This document shows positions 29,112-38,746 of a stretch of 64,000 bases of DNA, piece by piece. Under the pieces are notes generated by a model. The model saw only the letters and a list, made by a program, of their open reading frames with translations, was not told the origin of the DNA and made no database searches. Source of the stretch: Streptomyces sp. NRRL F-6492 (lineage in GTDB: Bacteria; Actinomycetota; Actinomycetes; Streptomycetales; Streptomycetaceae); contig NZ_LGEG01000002.1 of assembly GCF_001280125.1 (NCBI RefSeq), forward strand, positions 1-64,000, written 5' to 3'. A program made the translations under genes and the position numbers. Each line of letters opens with the position of its first letter. Positions within the stretch are counted from its first letter, which is position 1.

Positions 29112-29474
29112 GTGGCGGTACGAGCGGTCCGAGGCGCCGTCCAGCTGGAACGGGACGAGGCCGGGCACATGCGCGAGCGGGTCGAGGAGCTGCTCGCCGC
29201 CGTCCTCGAACGCAACGGCCTCACCACCGAGGACCTCATCAGCATCTGGTTCACGGCCACGCCCGATCTGCACAGCGACTTCCCCGCCGCCGCGGCCCGG
29301 CACGTCGGGATCGTCGACGTCCCCCTGATCTGCGCCCAGGAGCTCGACATCGAGGGCGCCATGCCCCGGGTCGTCCGGCTCCTCGCCCACGTCGACACCG
29401 AGCTGCCCAAGTCCCGGATCGCGCACGTCTACCTCGGCGCCGCGGCCGCCCTGCGCAAGGACATCGCCCAGTGA
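29112..29474 (+). CDS. aroH: Chorismate mutase, AroH type
   Basis: This 120-residue enzyme converts chorismate to prephenate. It matches the trimeric AroH fold: VRAVRGAVQLERDEAGHM, RVEELLAAVLERNGL, DLISIWFTATPDLHSDFPAAAAR with the active-site Arg, and the late HVYLGAAAALR. GTG 29112 has GAAGGAG upstream. It overlaps the prephenate dehydrogenase start by 4 bases, so the two steps to 4-hydroxyphenylpyruvate are coupled. Confidence 0.94.
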   Translation: MAVRAVRGAVQLERDEAGHMRERVEELLAAVLERNGLTTEDLISIWFTATPDLHSDFPAAAARHVGIVDVPLICAQELDIEGAMPRVVRLLAHVDTELPKSRIAHVYLGAAAALRKDIAQ

Positions 29475-30559
29475 GAACAGCGCTCGTCATCGGAACCGGG
29501 CTGATCGGCACCTCCGCCGCCCTCGCCCTCGCCGGCCGGGGCGTCACCGTCCACCTGCGCGACCACGACCCGGCCCGTGCCCGCACCGCCGCCGCGCTCG
29601 GCGCCGGCACCGACGAGGCGCCCGAGGGCCCCGTGGACCTCGCCGTCGTCGCCGTGCCCCCCGCGCACGTGGCCACCACCCTCGCCGCGGCCATGGCGGC
29701 CGGCCTCGCCCGCGGCTACCTGGACGTCGCCAGCGTCAAGGGCGGACCGAAGCGGGAGCTGGAGGCCCTGGGCCTCGACCTCACCGCGTACATCGGCACC
29801 CACCCGATGTCCGGCAAGGAGCGCTCGGGCCCCCTCGCCGCCACCGCCGACCTCTTCGAGGGCCGCCCCTGGGTCCTCACCCCCACCCGGGACACCGACA
29901 CCGAGGTCCTCAACCTCGCCCTGGAGCTCGTCGCCCTCTGCCGGGCCGTCCCCGTCGTCATGGACGCCGACGCCCACGACCGGGCCGTCGCCCTGGTCTC
30001 CCACACCCCCCAGCTGGTGTCGTCCATGGTCGCCGCCCGCCTGGAGGAGGCCGACGAGTCCGCCGTGCGCCTCTGCGGACAGGGCATCCGCGACGTCACC
30101 CGGATCGCCGCCTCCGACCCCCGCATGTGGGTCGAGATCCTCTCCGCCAACCCCGGGCCCGTCGCCGACGTCCTCTCCGGCGTCGCCGCCGACCTCGACG
30201 AGACCGTCCGCGCCCTGCGCTCCCTCCAGTCCGCCGACGAGGACGAGCGCAAGGACGGCGCCACCGGCGTCGAGGACGTCCTGCGCCGCGGCAACGCCGG
30301 CCGCTCCCGCGTCCCCGGCAAGCACGGCGCCGCCCCCGCCGCCTACGAGACCGTCGCCGTCCTCATCAGCGACCGGCCCGGCGAGCTGGCCCGGATCTTC
30401 GCCGACGCGGGCCGCGCGGGCGTCAACGTCGAGGACGTCCGCATCGAGCACGCGACCGGCCAGCAGGCCGGTCTGGTCCAGCTCATGGTGGAGCCCTCGG
30501 CGGCCCCGGCCCTCGGCGCGGCGCTCCAGGAGCGCGGCTGGGCCCTGCGCACGGGCTGA
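29471..30559 (+). CDS. tyrA: Prephenate dehydrogenase with ACT domain
   Basis: This 362-residue NAD-dependent enzyme oxidatively decarboxylates prephenate for tyrosine synthesis. The Rossmann motif VIGTGLIGTSAALALAGRG opens the protein. The catalytic region includes IGTHPMSGKERSGP and the VSHTPQLVSSMVA histidine. A C-terminal ACT domain (about 290-355, VAVLISDRPGELARIFADAG) suggests feedback by tyrosine or a related amino acid. GTG 29471 overlaps aroH. Confidence 0.94.
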   Translation: MRTALVIGTGLIGTSAALALAGRGVTVHLRDHDPARARTAAALGAGTDEAPEGPVDLAVVAVPPAHVATTLAAAMAAGLARGYLDVASVKGGPKRELEALGLDLTAYIGTHPMSGKERSGPLAATADLFEGRPWVLTPTRDTDTEVLNLALELVALCRAVPVVMDADAHDRAVALVSHTPQLVSSMVAARLEEADESAVRLCGQGIRDVTRIAASDPRMWVEILSANPGPVADVLSGVAADLDETVRALRSLQSADEDERKDGATGVEDVLRRGNAGRSRVPGKHGAAPAAYETVAVLISDRPGELARIFADAGRAGVNVEDVRIEHATGQQAGLVQLMVEPSAAPALGAALQERGWALRTG

Positions 30560-30716
30560 CGCGGACCCGGGGACCGCTCCGGAGGCCCGGCGCCCGCGGG
30601 CCCCGGGCCTCCGGCACGGGCTGGGCCGAACGGGTGCGTGGGACTCGGTAACCTTGGGGGAGCCCGTCGCGACTCCGCCGGGTCCTGCCACCTCACCCCA
30701 GGAAGGTGTTCCCACC

Positions 30717-31391
30717 GTGGAATCCGTGATCGTCGCCATCGACGGGCCGTCCGGCACGGGCAAGTCGAGCACCTCGAAGGCGGTCGCCGCCAAGCTGGGG
30801 CTGAGCTACCTCGACACCGGCGCCCAGTACCGGGCGATCACCTGGTGGATGATCGGCAACGGCGTGGACGTCTCCGACGCCGGGGCCGTCGCCGACGCCG
30901 CCGCCAAGCCGGTGATCGTCTCCGGCACCGACCCGTCCCGGCCCACCATCACCGTGGACGGCGCCGACGCCTCCGGCCCCATCCGCACCGAAGAGGTCAC
31001 CTCGAAGGTCAGCGCCGTCAGCGCCGTCCCCGAGGTCCGCGCGCTCATCACCGAGCTCCAGCGGACCATCGCCCGGGGCGCCGAGCACGGCATCGTCGTC
31101 GAGGGACGGGACATCGGCACCACCGTCCTGCCCGACGCCGACCTGAAGATCTTCCTCACCGCCTCGCCCGAGGCCCGCGCCGCCCGCCGCTCCGGCGAGA
31201 TCAAGGGCGCCGACGTGCGGGCCACCCGGGAAGCCCTGGTCAAGCGGGACGCGGCCGACTCCAGCCGCAAGACCTCCCCGCTCGCCAAGGCCGACGACGC
31301 GGTCGAGGTCGACACCACCGACCTCACCCTCGACCAGGTGATCGAGTGCGTCGTCACCCTCGTGGACGAGAAGCGGGCGGTCGCCCGGTGA
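30717..31391 (+). CDS. cmk: Cytidylate kinase
   Basis: This 224-residue kinase phosphorylates CMP and dCMP. The P-loop AIDGPSGTGKSSTSKAVA starts at residue 7, followed by YLDTGAQYRAIT, the substrate-site EGRDIGTTVLPDA and the lid-region Arg-rich KRDAADSSRKTSPL. GTG 30717 is preceded by CAGGAAGG. It overlaps plsC by 4 bases, and der follows, as in many actinobacteria. Confidence 0.95.
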   Translation: MESVIVAIDGPSGTGKSSTSKAVAAKLGLSYLDTGAQYRAITWWMIGNGVDVSDAGAVADAAAKPVIVSGTDPSRPTITVDGADASGPIRTEEVTSKVSAVSAVPEVRALITELQRTIARGAEHGIVVEGRDIGTTVLPDADLKIFLTASPEARAARRSGEIKGADVRATREALVKRDAADSSRKTSPLAKADDAVEVDTTDLTLDQVIECVVTLVDEKRAVAR

Positions 31392-32032
31392 CCGTGCCCT
31401 CCGCGAAGGGCGCCGCCGTCGGCCGCGGCATCGGCATCGGGCTGATGTACGGCCTGTGGAAGCCGCGCGTCCTCGGCGCCTGGCGGGTGCCGGCCTCCGG
31501 CCCCGTCATCCTCGCCGTCAACCACGCGCACAACATCGACGGCCCCATGCTCATGGGCACCGCCCCGCGCCCCGTGCACTTCCTCATCAAGAAGGAGGCG
31601 TTCGTCGGCCCGCTCGGCGGCTTCCTGGAGGGCATCGGACAGGTCAAGGTGGACCGGGACAGCACCGACCGCACCGCGATAGCCGGCGCCCTGGGCGTCC
31701 TGGAGCAGGGCGGCGTCCTCGGGATCTTCCCCGAGGGCACCCGGGGCGAGGGCGACTTCGCCTCGCTGCGCGCGGGCCTCGCGTACTTCGCGGTCCGCGC
31801 CGGCGCGCCGATCGTCCCGGTCGCCGTCCTGGGCAGCACCGACCGCCGGGGACGGCTGGTCAAGGCCCTGCCCCCGCTGCGCGGCCGCGTCGACGTCGTC
31901 TTCGGCGACGCCTTCGAGGCGGGCGACGGCAGCGGCCGGCGCACCCGCAGGGCGCTGGACGAGGCCACCGTACGGATCCAGGGGAAGCTCACCGCCCACC
32001 TGGAAAACGCCAGGCGCCTCACCGGGCGCTGA
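31388..32032 (+). CDS. plsC: 1-acyl-sn-glycerol-3-phosphate acyltransferase (PlsC family)
   Basis: This 214-residue membrane-associated acyltransferase has the NHxxxxD motif (NHAHNID, about 38-44) and FPEGTRGEG (about 115). Both are required for acyl transfer to lysophosphatidic acid. A hydrophobic N-terminal segment probably associates with the membrane. GTG 31388 overlaps the cmk stop. The next gene, der, begins after 69 bases. Confidence 0.9.
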   Translation: MTVPSAKGAAVGRGIGIGLMYGLWKPRVLGAWRVPASGPVILAVNHAHNIDGPMLMGTAPRPVHFLIKKEAFVGPLGGFLEGIGQVKVDRDSTDRTAIAGALGVLEQGGVLGIFPEGTRGEGDFASLRAGLAYFAVRAGAPIVPVAVLGSTDRRGRLVKALPPLRGRVDVVFGDAFEAGDGSGRRTRRALDEATVRIQGKLTAHLENARRLTGR

Positions 32033-32101
32033 GCGAGACTCTCAGTAGTGGAACCCGTCGACCGGGAACCACCGACCACGAATGATCAAGGAACGGACTT
32101 C

Positions 32102-33550
32102 ATGAACGACCAGCACGACCACGGGGCACTTGGCGACGCCGAGTACGCGGAGTTCATGGAGCTCGCCGCGGAAGAGGGCTTCGCCGCGGAGGAGATCGAG
32201 GGCGCGATCGAGGAGGCCGGGCACGGCCCGCTCCCCGTCCTCGCCGTCGTCGGCCGTCCGAACGTCGGCAAGTCGACCCTGGTGAACCGCATCATCGGCC
32301 GCCGCGAGGCCGTCGTCGAGGACAAGCCGGGCGTCACCCGCGACCGCGTCACCTACGAGGCCGAATGGGCCGGCCGCCGCTTCAAGGTCGTCGACACCGG
32401 CGGCTGGGAGCAGGACGTCCTCGGCATCGACGCCTCCGTCGCCGCCCAGGCCGAGTTCGCCATCGAGGCCGCCGACGCCTGCCTCTTCGTCGTGGACGCC
32501 ACCGTCGGCGCCACCGACACCGACGAGGCCGTCGTCAAGCTGCTCCGCCGCGCCGGGAAGCCGGTCGTCCTCGCCGCCAACAAGGTCGACGGCCAGTCCG
32601 GCGAGGCCGACGCGGCCACGCTGTGGTCGCTGGGCCTCGGCGAGCCGTTCCCCGTCTCCTCGCTGCACGGCCGCGGCACCGGCGACCTCCTGGACGAGGT
32701 CCTGAGGAAGCTGCCCGAGGCCCCCGCGCAGCGCTTCGGCAACACCGTCGGCGGCCCGCGCCGCATCGCCCTCATCGGCCGCCCGAACGTCGGCAAGTCC
32801 TCCCTGCTCAACAAGGTGGCGAACGAGGACCGGGTCGTCGTCAACGAGCTGGCCGGCACCACCCGCGACCCGGTCGACGAGCTGATCGAGCTCGGCGGCG
32901 TGACGTGGAAGTTCGTCGACACCGCCGGCATCCGCAAGAAGGTCCACCTCCAGGAGGGCGCGGACTACTACGCCTCCCTGCGGACCGCGGCCGCCGTCGA
33001 GAAGGCGGAGGTGGCCGTCATCCTCATCGACACCACCGACAACATCTCGGTCCAGGACCAGCGCATCATCACGATGGCGGTCGAGTCGGGCCGCGCCATC
33101 GTCATCGCCTACAACAAGTGGGACGAGCTGGACGAGGAGCGCCGCTACTACCTGGAGCGCGAGATCGAGACCGAGATGCAGCAGGTCTCCTGGGCGCCCC
33201 GGGTCAACGTCTCCGCCAAGACCGGCCGCCACATGGAGAAGCTGGTCCCGGCCATCGAGACCGCCCTCGCCGGCTGGGAGACCCGCGTCCCCACCGGCCG
33301 GCTGAACGCCTTCCTCGGCGAGATCGTCGCCGCCCACCCGCACCCGATCCGCGGCGGCAAGCAGCCCCGCATCCTCTTCGGCACGCAGGCGGGCACCAAG
33401 CCGCCCCGGTTCGTCCTCTTCGCCTCGGGCTTCCTGGAGGCCGGCTACCGCCGCTTCATCGAGCGTCGCCTCCGCGAGGAGTTCGGCTTCGAGGGCACCC
33501 CGATCCACATCTCGGTGCGGGTCCGCGAGAAGCGCGGCCGCAAGAAGTAG
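32102..33550 (+). CDS. der: Ribosome-assembly GTPase Der (EngA)
   Basis: This 482-residue protein has two GTPase domains. The first has [11 protein letters not shown] near 57 and the G4 NKVD; the second has [11 protein letters not shown] near 230 and NKWD. Both carry switch-region TRD. A C-terminal KH-like domain follows. Der acts late in 50S assembly. ATG 32102 with AAGGA at 32088 gives the usual acidic Streptomyces N terminus (MNDQ...); an in-frame GTG at 32048 would add 18 residues. A perfect 19-bp terminator follows. Confidence 0.95.
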   Translation: MNDQHDHGALGDAEYAEFMELAAEEGFAAEEIEGAIEEAGHGPLPVLAVVGRPNVGKSTLVNRIIGRREAVVEDKPGVTRDRVTYEAEWAGRRFKVVDTGGWEQDVLGIDASVAAQAEFAIEAADACLFVVDATVGATDTDEAVVKLLRRAGKPVVLAANKVDGQSGEADAATLWSLGLGEPFPVSSLHGRGTGDLLDEVLRKLPEAPAQRFGNTVGGPRRIALIGRPNVGKSSLLNKVANEDRVVVNELAGTTRDPVDELIELGGVTWKFVDTAGIRKKVHLQEGADYYASLRTAAAVEKAEVAVILIDTTDNISVQDQRIITMAVESGRAIVIAYNKWDELDEERRYYLEREIETEMQQVSWAPRVNVSAKTGRHMEKLVPAIETALAGWETRVPTGRLNAFLGEIVAAHPHPIRGGKQPRILFGTQAGTKPPRFVLFASGFLEAGYRRFIERRLREEFGFEGTPIHISVRVREKRGRKK

Positions 33551-33576
33551 CACCGCGCGCCGACGGCGCCGCGACA

Positions 33577-33619
33577 CGGCCGGGGGCCGGTACCCGCTGC
33601 GGGTACCGGCCCCCGGCCG
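33577..33619 (+). terminator. Terminator after der
   Basis: A perfect 19-bp stem (33577-33595 with 33601-33619) with a 5-base loop lies 26 bases after der, followed by TTCGTTCCT. It sits between convergent genes and may work in both directions. Confidence 0.93.
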
Positions 33620-33626
33620 TTCGTTC

Positions 33627-33959
33627 CTAGAGTCCCCTGCGGGGCCCCGGCGGCAGCGCCGGCCGGGGGGACTGCGGGGGCGGCGGCGAGGGCGCCTGCG
33701 CCGACCACGCCGCGGGGGGCGCCGCGTGCCGGCGTCCCTGTCCCGACCCGCCCGCGCCCAGCGTCGTGCCGAAGGCCCGGAAGGCCAGTCCCTCCTCGCC
33801 GCTGCGATCGCCCGGCAAGGTGCGGAACGACCTGCGGTACTCCGAGTACAGCGCGTCGTAGATCGGCGTGGGCGAAGGGCCCGCCGCGACGTCCGACGCG
33901 GGGCGCATGGAGGGGATCTGACTCGGATGCGGCGGGGAGAAAGGGTCGTATGGGTGCAC
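33627..33959 (-). CDS. Streptomyces-conserved hypothetical protein
   Basis: The 110-residue ORF has a conserved-looking middle (AAGPSPTPIYDALYSEYRRSFRTLPGDRSGEE) and a low-complexity Ala/Pro/Gly tail ending LPPGPRRGL. I recall similar proteins after der in other streptomycetes, with no known function. I took GTG 33959 because the segment HPYDPFSPPHPSQIPS before the ATG at 33908 also looks conserved; neither start has a strong ribosome site. No signal peptide or membrane segment is visible. Confidence 0.6.
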   Translation of the reverse strand: MHPYDPFSPPHPSQIPSMRPASDVAAGPSPTPIYDALYSEYRRSFRTLPGDRSGEEGLAFRAFGTTLGAGGSGQGRRHAAPPAAWSAQAPSPPPPQSPRPALPPGPRRGL

Positions 33960-34135
33960 GTAGGTGCCAACGACCCCGCCGCCCGTCGGATGCGGGCGGC
34001 TCTCCGAAAGCGACGCCCGCCGCGGGCGCGGCACGGCCGGAGCCCCCGGCCCCGGAGCCCCCGGTCCGGGCGTCCCCCGCTCCGCCGGCACGCCGGCGAC
34101 CCGCACCCACCCTAAGCCCGGCCGCGCGTCCCCGC

Positions 34136-34918
34136 TCACGTGCCGGCCAGCGGCATCGCGGCGGCCACCAGGCGCCCGTTCGCGGCGGCCTTCTCCAGGG
34201 CGTCGCGCAGCAGGTCCTCGCGCGGCTGCTGGCCGATCGAGCCCACCGGGGCGGCGAAGACCAGGACCGTGTGCGACTTGTTGGCCGCCGCGCGCCAGCC
34301 TTCGGTGACCTGGAGCGGCTGGTGCGCCTGCCACCAGGCGGCCTGCCCGGCGCCGCCCGGCCCCGGCTGGAGCACCGAGTGCAGCTGGCCCATGGCGACC
34401 AGGACCGACCAGCCCGGCAGCGTCATCGGCCTCGTGTCGAGGTCCATGACCTGCTGGAAGCCCTGCTCGGCCAGGAGCGGCAGGAACTCGTCGACGAGGC
34501 CGTCCGACCCCGGGCGGGCCACCGGGGCGGTCGGCTCCACCACCAGGGCCGGGTGCAGCTCGCCCTGGATCAGGACGAGTCCGCTGGTGACCCCGAGCAC
34601 GGCCTGCTCGGGGTGGGAGGCGGAGAGCGCGTCGGCGGTGTCCGAGGCCGTGATGGAGGCGACGGCGCCCTGGAGCTGCTCCTCGGCGACCCGGACGACC
34701 TGCGACGGGATGCAGCTGGCGTGGGCGAACGCGAGGACCGCCGTCTCCTCGCCGACGAACAGCACCGTGCTGGTGCGCTCCTGCTCGGAGTCCCCCGGCG
34801 TGCGGCAGGAGGTGCAGTCGTAGCTGCCCGGGGCGTTGTCGCCGTCGAGCAGCCGGTCGGCTTCTTCGTCGCCGATCTCGGCGCGTACGTCCTCGCTGAC
34901 GTCGAGCATGCGCGGCAC
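34136..34918 (-). CDS. Conserved hypothetical protein, 260 aa
   Basis: I do not recognise a named family. The protein has a CTSC pair near 35-38 and a third Cys near 68 (HASC), which might bind a metal. Alternating strand/helix segments follow (TVLFVGEETAVLAFAHASC, VTSGLVLIQGELHPALVVEP, WSVLVAMGQLHSVLQPG). The layout suggests a globular cytoplasmic protein without signal or membrane segments. The GTG at 34918 has GGGAG upstream; an ATG lies three codons later. It stands alone between the gene after der and the divergent rpf-like gene. Confidence 0.7.
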   Translation of the reverse strand: MPRMLDVSEDVRAEIGDEEADRLLDGDNAPGSYDCTSCRTPGDSEQERTSTVLFVGEETAVLAFAHASCIPSQVVRVAEEQLQGAVASITASDTADALSASHPEQAVLGVTSGLVLIQGELHPALVVEPTAPVARPGSDGLVDEFLPLLAEQGFQQVMDLDTRPMTLPGWSVLVAMGQLHSVLQPGPGGAGQAAWWQAHQPLQVTEGWRAAANKSHTVLVFAAPVGSIGQQPREDLLRDALEKAAANGRLVAAAMPLAGT

Positions 34919-35125
34919 GGGGGGCTCCCTGGACTCGGTACGGGCGGACGCCGGGCCGTCCCCGGTCGTCTCATGCCGAGTTCAACGGGTCAGGCTCGGC
35001 CGGGGTCACGCGCGGATGCGGGGCAAGTTGCCGCCGGCCCCCGCGGCGGGAGGGTGCCGCCGACCGGGTGGGGTGCCGGCGGAGTCCCGCGCGGCACGGG
35101 CCGGGGGCGCCGGGAGGCTGCCTAG

Positions 35126-35725
<600 letters not shown>

Positions 35726-35849
35726 CGGTCCCGCCCGGCCGGGCGCCGGGGACCCCGGTGTCCGCCGCCGGCCGTCCGTGCGCGCCGCCGCCTCCCCGGC
35801 AAGTACAGTCGGGCGACCGACCAACTGACCGGGGGGAACCGGCAGCGCG

Positions 35850-37124
35850 ATGCGTATCTCCTTTCTGCTCCACAACGGCTACCACTACGGCGGCACGATC
35901 CGCACCACCTTCACGCTCGCCGAGGAACTGGCGGAGCGTCACGAGGTCGAGATCGTGTCGGTGTTCCGCCACCGCGACCGCCCCCTGCTCGGCCTGCCCG
36001 GCGGGGTGACCCTGCGTCACCTCGTCGACCTGCGCGAGAAGAGCCCCGGGTACGACGGGGACCACCCCGACTTCCACCGCCCGGCCCGGGTCTTCCCGCG
36101 CGGCGACGGACGCTGGAAGCAGTACAGCGCGCTCACCGACGCCCGGATCGGGGAGCACCTGCGGGGGGTGGAGACCGACGTCCTCGTCGCCACCCGCCCC
36201 GGGCTCAACGTCCACCTCGCCCGGCAGGCCCGGCGCGGGCCGGTCCTGATCGGCCAGGAGCACCTGACCCTGGAGGGCCACAGCCGCCGGCTGCGCCGGG
36301 ACATCCGCCACGAGTACGCGCTCCTCGACGCCGTCACCGCGGTCACCGAGGCCGACGCCCGCGCCTACCGGAAGCTGGGGCTGTCCGGCGTACGGATCGA
36401 GGCCGTGCCCAACAGCGTGCCCGCGCCCTCGGTGCCGCCCGCCGACCCGGCGGCGAAGACGGTCGTCGCGGCCGGCCGGCTGACCCGGGTCAAGCGGTAC
36501 GACGTGATGATCGACGCCTTCGCCCGGGTGGCCGGGGACCATCCCGAGTGGAAGCTGCGGATCTACGGCTCCGGGGACGCCGTCCAGGACCTCAGGGCGC
36601 CGCTCGCCCGGCGGATCGAGGAGCGGGGCCTGGGGGAGCGGGCCTTCCTCATGGGATCGGTCACCCCGCTGGAACCGGAGTGGGTCAAGGGCTCGATCGC
36701 CGCCGTGACCTCCCAGCGCGAGTCCTTCGGCATGACGATCGTGGAGGCGATGCGCTGCGGCCTCCCGGTGGTCTCCACCGACTGCCCGCACGGGCCGCGC
36801 GAGATCATCGAGGACGGGGTCGACGGGCGTCTCGTGCCGGTCGACGACGTGGCGGCGTTCGCGGGAGCGCTGCGGGAGCTGATCGAGGACGACGAGCTGA
36901 GGGCGAAGGCGGCGCGGGCGGCCCTCGCCGCCTCCGAGCGCTTCGACCCCGCCCGGATCGCCGCCCGGCACGAGGGGCTCTGGACGGAGCTCCTCGACCG
37001 GGGCGCGGGCCGCCGCACGCACTCCCCGGCGCGGGCGGCCCTCCACCGGGGCGTGGGCCGGGCCGTCGACGCCGTCTACGCCCAGAAGGCGAGGGCGGGC
37101 CGCCTGGTCCGCCGCTTCCGCTGA
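35850..37124 (+). CDS. Glycosyltransferase family 4 (GT-B fold)
   Basis: This 424-residue protein has the GT4 pattern. The acceptor-side loop is NGYHYGGTIRTTFTLAEEL; a central VVAAGRLTRVKRYDVMIDAF contains the donor-phosphate Arg/Lys pair. SQRESFGMTIVEAMRCGLP carries E-x7-E. The C-terminal 40 residues are basic and may contact membranes. I recall similar proteins in streptomycetes near poly(glycosyl) or teichoic-acid genes, but no such context is visible, so the product is unknown. It stands alone, 124 bases after the Rpf-like gene. Confidence 0.85.
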   Translation: MRISFLLHNGYHYGGTIRTTFTLAEELAERHEVEIVSVFRHRDRPLLGLPGGVTLRHLVDLREKSPGYDGDHPDFHRPARVFPRGDGRWKQYSALTDARIGEHLRGVETDVLVATRPGLNVHLARQARRGPVLIGQEHLTLEGHSRRLRRDIRHEYALLDAVTAVTEADARAYRKLGLSGVRIEAVPNSVPAPSVPPADPAAKTVVAAGRLTRVKRYDVMIDAFARVAGDHPEWKLRIYGSGDAVQDLRAPLARRIEERGLGERAFLMGSVTPLEPEWVKGSIAAVTSQRESFGMTIVEAMRCGLPVVSTDCPHGPREIIEDGVDGRLVPVDDVAAFAGALRELIEDDELRAKAARAALAASERFDPARIAARHEGLWTELLDRGAGRRTHSPARAALHRGVGRAVDAVYAQKARAGRLVRRFR

Positions 37125-37224
37125 CCCCGGCCGGGAGGGCCCGCCGTACCTCCGGGAGCGTCCCCGCCGGGCCGGTCCGTGATCGAGGACCGTGGCTGTC
37201 CGCGAGGGCTGTCAGACTCGGCGC

Positions 37225-38193
37225 ATGTTGGAGACCTCCGCACGGCTGCTGCGTCTGCTCTCACTGCTCCAGGCCCACCGCGAGTGGTCCGGTGCCGATC
37301 TCGCCGACCGGCTCGGCGTCACCCCGCGCACCGTGCGGCGGGACGTCGACCGGCTGCGGGAGCTCGGCTACCCCGTGAACGCCAGCCCCGGCACCGGCGG
37401 CGGCTACCAGCTCGGGGCCGGGGCCGAGCTGCCGCCGCTGCTCCTCGACGACGAGGAGGCCGTGGCGGTCGCGGTCGGCCTGCGCGCCGCCGCCGGGCAG
37501 GGCGTCGAGGGCATCGGCGAGAGCTCCGTACGCGCCCTGGCCAAGCTGGAGCAGGTCCTGCCGGACCGGCTGCGGCGGCGGGTGGGGGCGCTGAACGCCT
37601 TCACGGTCCCGCTGCTGCGCCCTCCGGGCGAGCGGGTCGACCCGGCGGTCCTCACCGACATCGCCCACGCCTGCCGGGACGCCGAGCGGCTCCGCTTCGC
37701 CTACCGGGACCACGGCGGTTCGGCCACCCGCAGGAGCGTGGAGCCGCACCGCCTGGTCTGCACCGAGCGGCGCTGGTACCTGGTCGCCTGGGACCTGGAC
37801 CGGGCCGACTGGCGCACGTTCCGGGTCGACCGGATCGAGCCCACCCCGCCGCACGGCCCCCGTTTCCCGCCCCGCGAACCGCCCGCCGAGGACCTGGCCG
37901 CCTATGTGGCGAAGGGCGTGTCCGGCGGCGCCTACTCCACGGAGGCGACGGTCCGGCTGCTCGTGCCGCTCGCCGAGGCGGCCGCGGCCGTCGGCCCGCT
38001 GGACGGCGTCCTGGAGGCCGACGGGGACGCGGCCTGTCTGCTGCGGACGGGGGCGCACGGCCTCGACGTCATGGTGATCCACGTGGCGATGCTGGGCTTC
38101 GACTTCGAGGTGGTCGAGCCGCCGGAGCTCGCCGGACGGGTCCGGGACCTCAGGGACCGGCTGTCCCGCACCCTCGACAGGACGGGCTCCTGA
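37225..38193 (+). CDS. HTH-WYL transcriptional regulator
   Basis: This 322-residue protein has an N-terminal winged HTH (MLETSARLLRLLSLLQAH, then LADRLGVTPRTVRRDVDRLRELGYPV). A WYL ligand-binding domain lies around 135-200 (RRSVEPHRLVCTERRWYLVAWDLDR), followed by a C-terminal extension. Proteins of this type respond to nucleic-acid or nucleotide ligands in several systems; the target here is unknown. The ATG at 37225 is the family start. A hairpin at 38294 probably ends its transcript. Confidence 0.88.
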   Translation: MLETSARLLRLLSLLQAHREWSGADLADRLGVTPRTVRRDVDRLRELGYPVNASPGTGGGYQLGAGAELPPLLLDDEEAVAVAVGLRAAAGQGVEGIGESSVRALAKLEQVLPDRLRRRVGALNAFTVPLLRPPGERVDPAVLTDIAHACRDAERLRFAYRDHGGSATRRSVEPHRLVCTERRWYLVAWDLDRADWRTFRVDRIEPTPPHGPRFPPREPPAEDLAAYVAKGVSGGAYSTEATVRLLVPLAEAAAAVGPLDGVLEADGDAACLLRTGAHGLDVMVIHVAMLGFDFEVVEPPELAGRVRDLRDRLSRTLDRTGS

Positions 38194-38293
38194 CGGCGTA
38201 AGCATTCTGTGAGGAAACGGTGAGCGCCCCGCGCGGGCGCCGCCGGAACAATTCGGGAGGTTCGCTCGGTGAGAGGGAATGGCCTGTCTTCCG

Positions 38294-38327
38294 CCGGGCC
38301 TTCCGCTTCCCGGAAGGGAAGGCCCGG
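38294..38327 (+). terminator. Candidate terminator after the WYL regulator
   Basis: An 11-bp stem (38294-38304 with 38317-38327) encloses a loop that can pair further (CTTC with GAAG). It lies about 100 bases after the stop, in a 258-base gap that otherwise holds only the promoter of the next gene. Confidence 0.6.
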
Positions 38328-38411
38328 ACGTTCCCCGGAAATCATCGGAGAAGTGGCGGGTAATCGACCTTCCGGGTGATGCGGCTCGCGGCAAACTTAT
38401 GTCGAGAACTT

Positions 38412-38441
38412 GTGACACAAGCGTGACCGGCAAGGTACTAA
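38412..38441 (+). promoter_or_regulatory. Probable promoter of the I78 gene, with palindrome TTGTGACACAA
   Basis: GTGACA (38412-38417) and TACTAA (38436-38441), 18 bases apart, would start transcription at about 38448, almost at the ATG (38452). A leaderless or very short-leader mRNA is likely. The -35 lies inside the perfect 11-base palindrome TTGTGACACAA (38410-38420), a possible operator. Confidence 0.45.
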
Positions 38442-38451
38442 CGTGAGGCTC

Positions 38452-38667
38452 ATGGCACCCACATCGCGCACTCCCGAACCGCCCCGCGACGCCCCCGAGT
38501 CCTATGTGGGCCTCGGCACGGAAGGCGCCGAACAGCTCGCCAGGACCCGGGGCTGGAGCGTCGTCCGCACCCTGCCGCCCGGCTCGATCATCACCATGGA
38601 GTACCTCTCCGGGCGCATCAACTTCGAGGTCCAGGACGGCACCGTCACCCGCTGCTGGCTCGGCTGA
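38452..38667 (+). CDS. I78 family peptidase inhibitor
   Basis: This 71-residue protein matches the I78 inhibitor family: YVGLGTEGAEQLARTRGW, then LPPGSIITMEYLSGRINFEV with the conserved strand order, and CWLG at the end. There is no signal peptide, so an intracellular role is possible. The ATG at 38452 is preferred over the GTG at 38443 because of the promoter position and family length. A bidirectional terminator separates it from the PAP2 gene. Confidence 0.8.
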   Translation: MAPTSRTPEPPRDAPESYVGLGTEGAEQLARTRGWSVVRTLPPGSIITMEYLSGRINFEVQDGTVTRCWLG

Positions 38668-38684
38668 CGCCCGGCCCGGCACAC

Positions 38685-38722
38685 GAGGAAGGGCCCCGGC
38701 CGACCGGCCGGGGCCCTTCCTC
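38685..38722. terminator. Bidirectional terminator between the I78 and PAP2 genes
   Basis: A perfect 17-bp inverted repeat (38685-38701 with 38706-38722) with a GACC loop lies between the two convergent stops. Confidence 0.92.
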
Positions 38723-38746
38723 GCGTACGGGGGGAGGCGCGGGGTC

